Assembly (NCBI RefSeq): GCF_028769735.1
Contig: NC_088172.1
Location: 95,651,235 to 95,715,234, forward strand
Direction of reading: 5' to 3'
DNA from: Zonotrichia leucophrys gambelii
Lineage: Eukaryota; Chordata; Aves; Passeriformes; Passerellidae
Length of the DNA: 64,000 nt
This document shows, one piece after another, positions 24,278-37,643 of the stretch; position 1 is the stretch's first letter, and every line of letters begins with the position of its first letter. The notes beneath the pieces are model-generated. The model saw nothing but the letters and a program-made list of their open reading frames with translations, was not told where the DNA came from and searched no databases. The translations under genes were made by a program, and so were the position numbers.

Positions 24278-24704
24278 TGTGGCATTCGCATTCTCTAAAA
24301 AAATTCCTTCGCCCAGGGTTTTTCTCCTGGGAAGCTGAAAGGCGGCAAGAGAGGCCTCAGAGAAAAGGAAAACAATTCTTATCTCATTTGCTTCTCCTGT
24401 GTTGTGCTCATGTGGAATGTGTTTGGAGATTGTTTGTCCACAGGTGATTGTTTCGTTGGATTCCGGTGTGAGTTATTTTCACTCTTTGGCCAATTGGAGC
24501 CAAGCAGTGTTGGGACTCTGGACAGAGTCAAGAGTTTTCATTATTATCGTTTTAGCATTCAGTAAGTATTTTTTCTGCATTGTTTAGTATAGTACAGTAT
24601 TCTTTATTATAATATACTATAATAAAGTAATAAATTAGCCTTCTGAGAACATGGAGTCAGATGCATCATTCTCCCTCTGCACTGGAGGACCTGCATTTAC
24701 AATA
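24278..24704 (+). mobile_element. Solo LTR, ERVK-like, sense on + strand
   Basis: 427 bp, starting TGTGGCATTC and ending TTTACAATA. Flanked by cccttt at 24272-24277 and 24705-24710; the match extends to 8 bp (tacccttt) if the LTR is taken to end at ACAA. Closely similar to 46972-47391 and 349-752 along its length. It carries a 12-bp insertion-like segment near 24342-24353 (ggcggcaagaga) that the sister copies lack. AATAAA signals lie at 24621-24626 and 24629-24634. No internal retroviral sequence. Confidence 0.9.
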
Positions 24705-24710
24705 CCCTTT

Positions 24711-27700
24711 CTCCCCTTTTTCAGATAAAACATGAAGTAATTTTTAAAGCTTTTGTTTATGTGTTCTTACAACACAGCATGATTCAAGGTTTAAATATTG
24801 TGTGCAAACATGCTTGACAGCTACTTGAAGATTTTAGCTCACTTTTAGATATTATCTGCATTTCTAATGCAAGATCTGTTTAAAGAGCAATTAATCAGTT
24901 TTTTTTTCCTGTTTGTATGCTTCTAAACACCCATCATAATATATAGTTGTATTTTCAAGATCAAGAAGATTACAACTATTCAAGGACACCCTATTTATCT
25001 TTCTGTCCTTGGAGACAAAGTTATCAGAAGTTATGGATGTTTGTGAGTTATCAAAAGAAAAATGCCTATAATGAAAGTTACAGAAAAGACATGTAATGAG
25101 TAAGGAGTAATTTAAATTCAAAAGAATGAAATTAGATTCCATAATGAAAGATGCTGTCAAATTATATGGCAATACTTTAAGTCACATAATGACAATATAT
25201 GCTTATTGCAACAGAGTGATCTGAATTGTGAAGAAATGGAAAATATTTGAAGAAAAGAACTGTGCAAATGTGATGATTCATCACATTTCTTTTTAGATAA
25301 AGACAACTTAGAGCTTTGAGAAAGAACTGATGGTTCTCAGCTTATCTTTCAATTGGGTTTTTCTGACAGTTACAAATGTGACAACTTTTAAATCCAGCTT
25401 TTTATAAAAATTAGGAGATTCTTCCCACAAACTGCTTATTAACCTGCAAGAGGTTTCTGCATTAAAAAATAGTTTTTCTTGCTTGTGTGTTTTTAACTCT
25501 ATGCTATTATTTGTCTACTTTTAAGGGATATGACATTATGAGGATTGATTACATGCAGGGTTTGCACAGGATCTAAACACAGTGTCGCATTTGGGGCTTT
25601 AATGTATATTTAAGCACAGAATTGCATCTCAATGTGTCCCTCCTATGAAACTGTGCACCCGTTGAAGCCCTGAAAGCTGAAGAAAGATGGAAACTGAAAA
25701 TCAGAACCTTACTGTTCAATTTTGGCCACTCTTTCCCAGGGCAAATTCACTGCCCATCCAAAATCTGTGATTAGGGTAAAAGACATTAGATTTCTGAGAA
25801 TTCAAAATTCTCATGTTTAAAGAGGTTTTTGTTTAAAAACTGTTCAAATAAACATATTATTATGGCATGCAAAGACCAAAGAAGTTGAGTGTATCTTATC
25901 TCTCAGCATCTGAATTCTAAGTGTTTGGGCCAAGCAAAAGTTTCTGGCCTTTTGGAGAGAATTCCATTGATGTACATAATTTAATTTGAAACATGTAGAA
26001 TTATGCATTTTTAAAAGCAGCATTAACATTCTTCAGCAAGAAATTCATAGTGAGAAGCCATCACCACACCTTGGAGTCCAGGTAATGCTGATTATATTAA
26101 AATACCCCACCTAGCACAAAGCTGATGTAACCCAAAGACATGTAATTATTTGAAAGAGGAGAATGCAGCACTTTTAGCTGCAAAGCTGTGTGTTTAATGT
26201 CCATTTTGCCAGCACCACTGAAACTGGAGTACTGAAGCTAATTGAGTTGGAAAACAGTGAAGGAAAAGGAGGAAGCTGAGACCTCACAGCTCCACAATCC
26301 TGACAGAGCTCCAGATGACACCCCAGCATGATTTGGAGTTGAAATAGGGGAAGAAAAGCCTGATAAAAAATATAAAATCAGTCCCCTCCCCAAGGACATT
26401 TTAATTAGGATTTATGCAGAGCCATGTGATTTGGTGAGAAAGCAGCTCCTCCAGAATATGGTTGTGTTTGCCTGTACTTCTTTCCCCCTCTATCCGCTCT
26501 TTCAAGGCAGAAGATAAAACAGTCCTAAAGTAGAAAATGAAGGAGCAAGTGGAGGATGAGGATTTAATTCCATGATTATTGTAATTATGTTTCAAGTCTT
26601 CATCACATTAGCTGTTCTAAAACATTAATAATGCTGGCAAAAAAATAACAATGCACTGCAGTGTAGCAAAATAGCAATACACCTCAGTGTAGCTGAGGCC
26701 ATTGGGGTTGCTACAAACATTGCAGTGTGAAATGTTATGGACTCTGTCACGCAAGAGGTGGTCTGACTTGAAGATCAACTTCATCCCAGAAAACAGCCTC
26801 AGAGAGCAGGATTTTCATGAATAAACTGACTATTTTGATGCTAATCACCTGTCTCACATATCTGCAAAGGAAAACTGCAGCTTGCTCCCAGATGTAGCCA
26901 GCAATGTTGAAGCGAAGTGCTGAGTTGCTGAGTTTACAGAAACAATTTAAAATATTTTTGTTTGCTTGGCAAAATAGTCAGCAAATAAATAATTTGATCT
27001 CTAGCTCTAAATAGAAGTGTAAGAGGCTGAGTTCGGTTGCCTGATGTATTTTCTACTCAGGTAAGGAACTAGTAGTGAAATTTCCTCAATAATCAATTCT
27101 TTCACTTATTGCTTTTTCTTATTTTAGTGAATAACTATGAAACTAAGATATTTATTTACTAATTTGATGTGGAAGAAACATCACTGTGCTGTGACAATTT
27201 GTACTAAGCTGCATATAGCACCAGAACATGTGCCCCAGTATAAAAATCAGCTGATATATTATCTTCCTGCACTAATAAAGGAAACTTATATTAATGAAAA
27301 TTTTAGGAATTCTTTTGCCAAATGGGACCTGATTCTGGATTTTTAACAGCAGTTTATTTCTTTATTTAGTACAACAGTTTAATTTATTTACAAACATTGT
27401 TGCTATCAATACCAATAATTTTTCTAAACATTGATTTAACAAACCCTAATTACATACATAGACATTTTGTAGGTTTTTATTGTATTCTAATCAGCTAAAC
27501 CACTAGGCTAACCTGCAAAAACATGCTTGACTTCATATGTTACACATCAGTACTATGTGACTCAAGATTTTGCTCCTTATCCCACAGTACAAGGTCTTAG
27601 ATTTGCTGAATATAATTTACTGAGGGTAAGATGAAGCGTCTTTTAAATTTCACTACATGATCTAGAGCTGGTGATGAGAAAGAAATATGGAGGCTCCACA

Positions 27701-28630
27701 ATTCTTGGGAATCCATAAAACACTGTGCTGGCTTTAGCATTTATCAATTTTTAACTACCGCTACAAGGCTTCGAGCAATCAATTATTTCCAAGCTCAGTG
27801 AGAGACTCAGAGTTATACCAGATAAACCAGAAATCAATTTTACTGCCTTGTGGCTGGTTGCTAAATATGTTTCTCCATACCACACTTAAAAACAAACAAA
27901 GCTAGACTTTTTAATTTATTTTTTTTAATTAAAGACATGGCTGAATTTCCTTCCTACTTTCACTTGATGTTTCAAATTCAGATGGGGATAAACCTAATCT
28001 TTTTTTGGGTATAGATACATTGTCATTTTATTATTGTTTTCTAAAGAAACAGAGAAACAAATCTATCATTTTTCATTTTTGAGTCTGGCAATGTATCTGA
28101 GAACTATTTTTCATTGTGAAGGGTCTCTTGGCTGTTCTTGGATATCAACCTTCTGGAGTTGTCTGCCATAAGGGAAAGACTGGATTGTCAAAAAGGATTC
28201 AGTATTCTGCTAAGGAACCACGGGAGGAATGATGGAAATTACCAGCATCTTTATGAAAAGCAGTCTCCTCCAAAGAGTGAGCAAAACCTTTCTAGATATC
28301 TACCCAAAGAAAATATTTTATGGATGCTTTTAAAGGTAGAACAAACAACTCTTCATTTAGGGGAAGTCTAGAGCACACAAAAAGGCCCCATCCCACCTCT
28401 GCTGTGTTTATCAGCTCACATGTGCCATGCCTTAATATGCACTGTAGCTCCATGGTTCTGTGTTAAAACAAAACAAAAAAAAGCAAAACCAACTGTTTCT
28501 ACTTTTGAAATATTTGAAACATAGACAACTTCTAAGGAGTGTTCATTCTATTATTTTCCTGTTATGTGAAATGGAAAACACTTCTGTACTTGGCTGTACT
28601 CAGGTTCTGGTGGGTTTTTTTCACTCCTGC
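24711..28630. other. Unique sequence, no gene seen
   Basis: AT-rich and without recognised repeats. About 26880-27010 and 27595-27800 look like plausible conserved non-coding sequence, but that is only an impression. Confidence 0.35.
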
Positions 28631-29045
28631 GTCACAGAAAAACATTGAATGCTTGAGGTTGGCAGGAACCTGTGGTCCAACTCCCTACAAAACCTGTTGT
28701 CCAGGACCACGTCGAGAGGTTTTGAGTAAATTCACAGATGGAGATTCCACAACCTCTGTGGCTAACCTGTGCAGGTGTTCAGCAACCCCCACATTTTCCT
28801 GATATTCGGGTTAAATTTCCTGTGTTTCTGTTTTTGTCCATTACCTCTGGTCCTTGCCCTAGGCCCCCCAAGAGAGCCTGGGTTCATCCTCTTTGCATAC
28901 TCTCCTGTAGTATTTCTGCATGTTAATAAGATTCCCACTCAGGTTTCTATTTCACAGGATTTTAACTCTGTGAGGATCTTATGGGACACAATATTGAAAG
29001 CTTTTCTAAATTCCAGGGAGACAATATCTGTTCCTCTCATCTACT
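28631..29045 (-). mobile_element. CR1 LINE fragment with internal deletion
   Basis: From 28631 to about 28958 this matches the CR1 3' region read antisense: a tip with 'cattgaatgcttgaggttgg', then 'agatggagattccacaacctctgtgg', 'ttcctgtgtttctg' and 'taataagattcccactcagg'. From about 28960 to 29045 the similarity jumps to a more internal ORF2 segment ('ttgaaagcttttctaaattccaggg' ... 'catctactaggcc'). The intervening part, about a kilobase in intact copies by my memory, is missing. All frames are broken. Confidence 0.82.
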
Positions 29046-30296
29046 AGGCCTAACGTTTTATTATTGCTGGTTAAATGGGAATAGACCTCTGCATGTAAAT
29101 GCTAAACAGAAACTTAGGAAAAGTAGAACATATCCTAATTTTCCAGTCTTTTGTAGCATTTTGCAGCTGCTTTTTGTCAATATCCAAACAGAAGTGTTTA
29201 AAAAATCACTTACTAGATGTCAACCAGTACAACAGGTCTCCTTTGCCTAAAAAATACTTCTCTAATTTATTTTAAATAAATTAAATTAAATACTTCATAA
29301 ATTATTTTAAAGTATGCAAATATGAAGGCTGGAAAAAAGACAGATCAATTTCAAAGCCTGTGAAATTCAAACTGCTTGATATATTTATTTTCCTACTGAA
29401 TCCTTTTCTGTTCTGAGCAGATCAACCTGGACAATGTCTAGACGCCAATGAAATTTTGACCATCAGTGAAAGCACAGGTGAACACTGGGGAGGACTTGTG
29501 CAAATGTTGGAAGCATTTTCACTGGAAATGAGTCAAAGGTTCAAAGCAATAGTGCCCTGAACCCATTTTAAATATAAACTAGACACGTTCAGCTGTTTAT
29601 GCCTGTTTTACCAGGAGATTCATGGACACTACAGGGTCATTATCTACCTCAGGAATGGCATCAAGCACATGTTGATTGCCTGCAAGTGTTCCTACAGCAC
29701 TTTGCATTGAGAACAATTCTGCTTTTACCTTTTTACAAGCTGAGCCATTTGCCTAACAGCAATAACTCATTTGTATGTTCTTTTCACTCAGCAGATACAT
29801 AAACAATCCCCCTCTGGTATGACTTGTAAAGATATTTTTTGAGGCTTTGCCATCTTAATCCAAAATAAGTTTATTTTCCTGCATAAATTTTTCCCTATGA
29901 AAACTTTATTAAATAACTAAAATACAGAGCTGGAGTAAAGACCTATCTATTTATACTTTTCCAAATGTACAAAGAAATGTTTTAAAATGCTTTATGCAGT
30001 CTGTACCCTATTGGATTTCATTAAAATTTAAAGTAAATACTGGTGATTTACAATTTCATATATACATCCTTTTTTTTTTCCCTGAGAGAAATATACATAC
30101 TCTTTTATCAGATTTCACACTATATGAAAAAGAAAATCTTTCTGTACATTGCAAGCTCACAGTGACAGTGACTTTGTTGTACAGGACTGCAACCTGAAAG
30201 GGGCCATCAAGGACAGAGGTTTAAGTTCAAGAAAAGATGACATCTCTGACAGGATATTGCAACTGGTTGTTCTCCTAAAGTGACTGGAGCTTATAC
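29046..30296. other. Unique sequence, no gene seen
   Basis: AT-rich. Some of 29046-29260 may be further CR1 too decayed to recognise. Nothing else noted. Confidence 0.35.
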
Positions 30297-30335
30297 AAAA
30301 AAAAAATTAAAAAAAAAAAAAAAATATATATATAT
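30297..30335. repeat. Poly-A tract with short (TA)n
   Basis: Two long A runs broken by TT, followed by about 6 TA units. Confidence 0.95.
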
Positions 30336-30353
30336 GTCAGATCAATATTTTTT

Positions 30354-30850
30354 ATAGAATCATACAATGGTTTGGGTTGGAAGGGGACCTAGGAGATGAT
30401 ATTGTGCCAACCACCATTGCCATAGACAAGGACACCTTCCACTAGACCAGAGCCCCAGGGATGGAGCATCCACAGCATCTCTGGAAAACCTCTTCTAGTG
30501 CCTCAAAATCTTCACTGTAAATAATTTTTCCCTAATATTCAATCTAAACCTACTTTCTTTCAGTTGGAACCCATTCCCCCTTTTCTCATCACTGCATGCT
30601 CTTGCTAAAAGTAATTCTATGCCTTGCTGTAAGTTCCCTTCATGTGCTGGAGGGCCACAATTAGGTGAAACCAAAGCCTTCTCCTTTCCAGACTGAGCAA
30701 TCCCAATTCTCTCACCCTTTCCTTGCAGGAGAAGGATCTCCAGCCCTCTGATCACCTTGATTTCCCTCCTCTGGACTCATCTAGCAGCTCCATGTCCTTC
30801 CTGTGATGGTGATCCAAGAGCTGAAGAACTGCAGGTGTAGTCTACAATGC
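30354..30850 (-). mobile_element. CR1 LINE 3' region
   Basis: About 0.5 kb of antisense CR1. It starts with the characteristic tip 'atagaatcatacaatggtttgggttgg', then 'aaggggacctaggagatgat', a 'ccaaccaccattgccatagacaaggacacc' block, 'cctttcttt/cagttggaacccattcccccttt', 'aggagaaggatctccagccctctgatcacc' and 'ccaagagctgaagaactgcagg'. The tip at the lower coordinate shows the element runs on the minus strand. It is 5'-truncated, with no open ORF2. Confidence 0.93.
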
Positions 30851-31313
30851 AATTTTAGTTTTAATTTTTTTTTTTTTTGCCATGCCTACATAGTACACAT
30901 TTTTCTATTTTGCACAATATGTAACACAATAATAATTGCTTTTCATGCCTGTTAAGGAGAACAACCTATCACAGACTTTGCTGACTTGTTTAAATCAAAT
31001 TAACAGAACATAAACCAAGAATTTATTCTATTAAAATTAGTTATTTCTCTATTGATATTATGTATATATATAAAAAAGAGTATAATATTAGTTCTTATTT
31101 ATTAGATGAATATGCATACCTACCACCTTTAATGGCATTTTATACCACGTATAACCTACATAAACTAGAACTTGGGAATGTATGGTATACATAGACAAGA
31201 ATACTCAATGGAGAAGGAAAAGCCTGAATAACAAAATAAAAAAAATACTGGTCATCCTACTCTATTTAATCTCCTTTAATGAATTGCATATATAAATAAA
31301 ATCTATCTCTTAA
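30851..31313. other. AT-rich unique sequence
   Basis: Contains a T run at about 30866-30879. No gene or transposon recognised. Confidence 0.4.
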
Positions 31314-31355
<42 letters not shown>

Positions 31356-31367
31356 GCATATATATAA
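31314..31367. repeat. (TA)n microsatellite
   Basis: 54 bp of TA repeat with two single interruptions (gta, gca). The adjacent short open frames made of Tyr-Ile repeats are artefacts of it. Confidence 0.95.
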
Positions 31368-31818
31368 TAGTTTGGGGGTCTTTTCGTGTGTGTGGTTTTT
31401 TTTTTTTAAGAATGGGCTAAAATCTGTTCTCACATCAGTGCAAACTAATTTCAGAGAACCAGTAATGTTTGAGAGTAAATGGAGGCCCAATTTCACAATG
31501 GATCAGATCTTAGAGAGATGGAAACTTTGCTTGAGCTTTAATTCAATTTTAATTAATATATGGTATTTATCTGAAAGTTCTACTTTGCTTCTGTTTTGAG
31601 CATTAGCGTGATATTCTTGTTGAGAGAAGATTTCATTAAAAGTTATTGAATCCAGAAAAAAGGAATGCTTTTTTCCTTTCAGGAAACATCAAGCTTAGTA
31701 GTGATGCATAGAAAGGATAAAAAGTTGTCCACTGGTCTGTGTGCATCCATTGCATGTGTCCACGGACACTGGACACACGGACATTGCCTGGATTTCATGG
31801 TCACCTCCTCTTTCTTGA
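31368..31818. other. Unique sequence, no gene seen
   Basis: A 12-T run at about 31398-31409. Nothing else recognised. Confidence 0.4.
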
Positions 31819-31870
31819 TCAGATGATCCTCTGAGATCCCCCCAACCTGACCCATTCTGTGATTCTATGA
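31819..31870 (+). mobile_element. CR1 LINE extreme 3' tip
   Basis: Contains 'cagatgatcctctgagatcc', 'ccaacctgacccattctgtg' and the terminal 'attctatga'. This matches the last 50 or so bases of CR1 elements on the plus strand. Confidence 0.75.
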
Positions 31871-32375
31871 ATCAAATCAACTCATGGGATGGAGCTTTTT
31901 CACCCTATGAGAAGACACCCACCTCTGGGTTTTATCTCCCTTATTAAATATGTAATCCAATGCCTTCTTCCCTTTCCGGGATTAAAATCCTGTTACAGAA
32001 TTACTAATTTCCTCAAGGACTTTCCACTATATTAGTAGCTATTACTAGTTCATAAATACACATTTACTTTGCAACACCAGACCATTGCACTATTTTATAG
32101 AAACAGTGAAGCACAAAAATACCACATTACTTTCAAAAATGGAACTAATCCAAAATTCATAAGGCCTGAGTTTGGGAAAAAATTAAAATTTCATGTTAGA
32201 GTGTAAAATACAGTTTTTATATTTTATTGGCTTGGATAAAAAGGAATTTATTTTGCATCACAAAGTCTTATCACATCTGCAATTCAGGACCATGTGTCCA
32301 TCTGATCTCACATGAAATAAGCTAGACTGCTTTGGCATGGCAAAATAAGGCTGCCTCAAGATAGGACCATAAAAT
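31871..32375. other. Unique sequence, no gene seen
   Basis: Nothing recognised. Confidence 0.4.
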
Positions 32376-32450
32376 AAAGTGATAATTCAGGTTGGAAGGA
32401 CCTGTCTGATATATCCTTCAGTTCAGAGCACAACAAAAAATGTTGTGACT
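32376..32450 (-). mobile_element. Probable CR1 3' tip fragment
   Basis: 'gataattcaggttggaagga / cctgtctgat' resembles the antisense CR1 tip, followed by decayed sequence. Short, so less certain. Confidence 0.5.
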
Positions 32451-32895
32451 TGCTCAGGATCATATAGAACCATTGTAAAATGGATATAAAAACTGATCTT
32501 GGGCAATATCATATTATGTTAATGTCCCTATGTGAAAATCTTGTGTATTCACTATGTGGGACCTACAACATTGTAAAATGTTCTTGGAAATATTACTTTG
32601 GAAATCAGCTTATATTCAATCTCAGATAAAGACCATTGTCTCCCATAATGTAGATAAAGTGTAGAGGAAAATGCAGTAACATAAATTCTGGTAAGACTAT
32701 CATAAATTTTTATAATCTTCTTTTAACAGCTTTTCTGCATGTTTCTTTTCTGTTTCTTAAAAAGCTAAATTTCCATTATATTCATTTCTGTATGGTTTAT
32801 CAGCCACTTGGGACCTCAACAAACTCTTCACAGAATTCTGCTTCCTTTTGGACAGTATTAACTGCAAAAATGCTGCATCTCTGTCTTTCAGCCTT
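32451..32895. other. Unique sequence, no gene seen
   Basis: Nothing recognised. Confidence 0.4.
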
Positions 32896-32959
32896 TTTCT
32901 AGAATTAGAAATACATGGAAAATTAATTAGAATTTCTAGAATTAGAATTACATGGAAAA
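32896..32959 (+). repeat. 27-bp near-identical direct repeat, period 37
   Basis: 32896-32922 and 32933-32959 share tttctagaattagaa...acatggaaaa with a single mismatch in 27 bp. A local slippage-type duplication. Confidence 0.85.
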
Positions 32960-35162
32960 ATATATGTCTAGTACTGAGAGGTAAAATGCTTTAGTTGCTA
33001 TTGCCTACAATCTCAGCCTATCTAAACAGGAAGATTGAGACTAAAAATCTCTTTTTAGGCTCCCAGTTTTGAGCTGGCTAGCATTGACATTAAAGGAAAA
33101 ACAGCTTTGTTGAGAGCAGTAGCATCCTGTTTTCATTTTAGGACACTCAAAAAACAAGACAGCTATGAGGAAGGAGGATTATTTTTCAAAGTGGGCAGTG
33201 GCCTTGGCCAAAAGCCTAAAGGTAAGGATGGCATTATAATTTGCATGTTTTGTTTGGAAGCTCTAAATTGGGCTACTTTTTAATTAAGCAGTAAATTCTT
33301 TTAACTGACAAGGATGAAATTGGTTCTGTACTGCAGCAACAGTGTCTGGTCTGTGGCAAAAAAAATTGCATAAAAAGCAAATTTTTCTGTTGGGGGCAGA
33401 CTCAGCCTTACCTATGTATGCAGGAGAGGAAAATGCAGAAAGTGTAAAGGAGAGGAACTTTTGGTCACTTTCCCTTAAGAAGGAACAAAAGCAAGGTCAA
33501 AATATCAACTTGAGGACCTGACAGTTCCAATAAGAGAGTAAAAAATGAAATATTACCCAATTTCATCGGGTATCCCTCAAATTAAGTTGCTGTCACACTT
33601 CTATATGAAGAGATGGGATTGGAGGCACCTCAGTGCTGTGCCCAGGAGATCTCAGGAATTTCACACACTTTCCTTGATGGGTGACAGCTCAAATGACCTT
33701 CCTCACCTGCTAGGGATCATCTTTCCAGCACAAGGTGCAGACACCAACCTAAGACACTGCCTAAAACAAGAGGTGGGCAGAAGCAGAAAGAGGATGGAAT
33801 AGATCCATTAGAGCTAATTAGCAGCAAAGTTCTTGGAGATGAAAAATATTTTGATTTTTATTAAATATATGTATAAATATATGTAATTCTTTTGGTAGAA
33901 ATGGTCTAAAACACTCCTATTTCTTGAAAAGCACATGTAGTTGTGGATATTAATGCTAATAAACCTACACCAGCTTACTATTGCTATCATGTAACAGAGC
34001 TTGAAAAGAGAGTATTTACAGTCACCCACACACCTATTTTTTGATCTTTTTGTCTGCTTTTAGCTCTTCTGACATTCTACAGCTCAAAAAGGAGAAAATG
34101 CATTCAAGAAAGGACAAGATTCTCTCCTGGTGTTTTCAGCTGCCAAATCATATTTTTTCTCTGTCAGCCACTGAAGCAATGAAGCTTCTACCATTAATCC
34201 CCATGTTCTCAGGTGATAGCTGCCCAGGCCCTGTAACACAGGGACTTTTCTGGCTGAGCTCTTTCTGATCATCACCACTGCATGCCCTTGATTCATGGCA
34301 GTGATACCGTGGTGCTGACAGGAAATAAAAACGGGCAGGAATGTTGACAGTTGAAAATACCTTGTAGGGCTGAAAACCAATTTTATGAAACAAACTTCAA
34401 AGAAACTTCCAAATTCAGAGGTATCAGTTTCATTTATAGTAGTTTTTGTGGGTTTGTGGAAGCTAATCTCTTCACCTAACAAGATTTGTATGAGACTTTT
34501 CTGCTCCATGTGTTCAAACATACCCTCAAGTCAAGAAATATCTGTATTCTTTGATTGCTTTTAATCTCAGTTCTCCAAGAGCTGTTGAAAAGATGCTTTG
34601 CTTCAGCCTATAGCATTTATAAGAGTCAGTGGTTAAACCAAATTTTTGTCACACTGATCAGTTAAACTGTCAGTGAATTAAAGAACTTACAAGGAAAAAA
34701 GCAGGAGCAATGTGAGAAAAAAATCCATGCTGTTTTGATAGGGAGAACAAAATGATTCCATGGCATCAACATCCCAGTAAGATAGCACTAAGAATTCCTT
34801 ATCTACAGTAGTCCATCCAGTGATATTGAAGCTTACAAAACAGTTTGAAAATGGCCAGTTCTTGGAGCAGTAAGCAAGTCTGAGCAGTTAGAAGTTTAGC
34901 AATGAAATGGATAAAAAAACCCACAACAATGTCATGGAAAGTGGATACTCTGAATTTAAATTTCTGGGTCTCAGAGAGAATAGAAATAGACAAAACATAG
35001 GGAATGGTGTTCCTCATCCATAAAAACATTGGTATTGAGACAATATTCTGCACAGTGATGCCTGTGCAGTGATACCACATGGATGAGCTTCCCAGGTGTT
35101 TTCTGGCATATTCCTTGAACCCAAAACTTTATAACAATGCCAAATTTCTCCTCAATCTCATG
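32960..35162. other. Unique sequence, no gene seen
   Basis: Open frames at 33545-33802 (+) and 34084-34521 (-) have no recognisable domains. No repeat identified. Confidence 0.4.
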
Positions 35163-35439
35163 AACAGTAACAAAACTAGAGGAAATGACATGAGGATGAG
35201 TCAGGGGAGGTTTAGTTTGGATATCAGGAAAAAGCTTTTCACCCAGAGGGTGCTTGGGCCCTGCAACAGGCTCCCCAGGGCAGTGCTCACAGCACCAAGC
35301 CTGACACAGTTGAAGAAGCATTTGGACAACAATCTCAGGCACACGCTGTGACCCTTGGGTTGTTCTGTGCAAGGCCAGGAGCTGGACTGGATGGTCCTGA
35401 TGGGCTCCTTCCAAATCAGCACTTTCTATGAGTCTATGA
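35163..35439 (+). mobile_element. CR1 LINE 3' region
   Basis: Well-preserved, 5'-truncated CR1. Blocks in order: 'gaggaaatgacatgaggatg', 'ggggaggtttagtttggata', 'aggaaaaagcttttcaccca', 'ctccccagggcagtgctcac', 'tttggacaacaatctcagg', 'gtgcaaggccaggagctgga', 'gatgggctccttcc' and the tail 'tctatgagtctatga'. The 186-codon frame on the opposite strand (34971-35531) runs through it and is therefore not a gene. Confidence 0.93.
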
Positions 35440-37637
35440 TAATATAAAACTTCCTGAATCTTTATGGCTCTCCAGGTGTTTTCATATAAAGTATAAAGAA
35501 CAAAGCAAGAGTAATTTGTACCAACACTCAATGGTCAGACAAATCCTCTGAACAATTATACCCATCCCAGAAAATCCCAGAAAAACCACTGAAGGGGTCA
35601 GTCCTACAGTGCCAGAAAGTAACACCTCTGAACTCTTTTAATACGAACAAGAGATCTGGTCTGAAGACTGGACAACACATAAACACAGAGAAGGATGTTA
35701 AATATGGGCTGAAAATCTATGCCAAGCTACAAGAAGGTGACAAGACAGCCTCATTCTATAGAATATTACTTCCCATTTCTCTTTGTTAAAGAAAATAGGG
35801 GTTAATGTAACTAGAATAATTGATGGCTTATCTGGCTGCTGCACTAAGCCAATTCTAAGTACTTTTAAAGCTAAAGATTTTCTGGAACATTTTAGTTTCA
35901 TACTAGGAAGAAAAGCAAATGAGAGAAGGACTAGACTCACAAAACAAGAGCAAAGTAGAGGATAAACCCAATGGTTAGAGAAGACATAAGAGGGGATACT
36001 AATCAGTTTTTCATTTTATTTAATATATTCAGAGATCCCCAACAAGACAGAAAACCTTTTATCAGTCAAGCACAGTATTTTAATCCTTACCTTGCTATAA
36101 ACATCAATAGATCAATCCATTCTTTAAAATGATCTAGCATTAAATAGTAAAGTAGCTACACACACTGTAGAATTATCACAGCCTAAGGACATCCAATAAA
36201 TGGACAAAATGGTCACATTTAGTTGTTTTAATCAACTAATCTTCATTATACACACTTCTTCTGATTTGTTTCACCATTTATACATTTTAGCAAAGTAACT
36301 GATGATCATTGGCTGCACAGTTCTCTTATTCTATGGATTAAATTAAATTAAAGGGGTGGCTTTAGTCCTCATAGATGAGCAGTTGCTTCTTATGCAAAGT
36401 TTGCCACAGTGGGAATTTTTTCCGGATGCATTACCCAGGATGTGATAGCCAGAACCTCGCCAGGCCTGGAGTCAGCTCCATCCTGTCATTTTGTGCCCAT
36501 CCCATGGCAAAGCCCTTCAGTGGTGACTGGTTTTGAGACAGGCAAGCATGATCTTTAAGTCCTTATAGCCTCTCAAATTGATTTTAACGTAGATTTAAGG
36601 CTGAGAGGGAAAGTAACAGCCAAAAACAATGAAAACCCTTTCAGAATTTTTGGCTCATCTGTGTTTTGGCAGAGCCACATCACAGTACATGACCCTGCAG
36701 AAAAGAAGCCACTGGTCACACTCCCCTCAGTGCTGCGAGCTGTTTGTAAGATCCCGGTCACTTATCATCTCCTTGCTCACAGCTAATACACACTCCCAAA
36801 ATACAAAGAGGGCTTAAAAAAATATCAAATCTAGTTCAAATTAGGAAAGCACTTTTTACCCTGTTACTTTGATTGCAGCTGTGATAGGAATAGGAGTTTA
36901 ATGACATAAAAGCTTAGCAGAAGGGAGGTTGGCAGATCTAGGACAAATGAAAATGATATTTGTGAATTGCATTCACCAGCCCTTATGAAACAGTAAAATA
37001 ATGCTGTCTCAGAGGTTTCAATAGAGTCAGAATTCATCTTATTTTTTAAATTAAATATTTTAGTAAAGTCTAAGGAATACTCCCTCAACAGCCGTACTCA
37101 CACTATGGCTCTGCATCCATTTTTCACAGAGGGCTATATTTTGTGCCTGACTCAGTCATTTGTGACATATAAAGGAAAGAATTTTAGGTAAAGCTGTGAG
37201 GGTTTTTTCCCAGTATCTGTTTGCTAAGCTGAACAAAAGAAAAGTCAAGTTAAAATCAATGATGCTTCCTGCTCTCCTGAAAGATAACATGCAGGCAATA
37301 AACTACTGCTTAAAATGGTACTGTCAACAGAATGTGGGGCTCTAATGGCTTTCAGCCTTTGTTATAGATATATCACACCCCTTTGGAGCTAACAAAGCAG
37401 AACCAAGACCCTAAAACACAGCATTAAACCTGCCCAGTCCTGTGCAGACACCATCCCTGGAGAGGAACACAACAGGAGGCAAATTTGAAATTGACATCAA
37501 GCCAATTCTACTCAACGCTGCATCAAATCCACAGCCCACTTTTGTATTGGACATTGCTGGTGGGGACTGGAATGTAACAGGGTTTTTAATTGGAATTCAA
37601 AAGACAAAGAGAGAGCGTGGAGCACTGTCCTGTTACT
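35440..37637. other. Unique sequence, no gene seen
   Basis: No gene or repeat recognised. About 36400-36540 is locally less AT-rich without explanation. Confidence 0.4.
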
Positions 37638-37643
37638 GTATGA

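Noticed and set aside
34084..34521. 145-codon minus-strand open frame
   Set aside because: No recognisable domain, and it overlaps other short frames on both strands; consistent with chance.
34971..35531. Longest open frame in the window, 186 codons, minus strand
   Set aside because: It runs antisense through the CR1 3' region at 35163-35439 and shows no domain.
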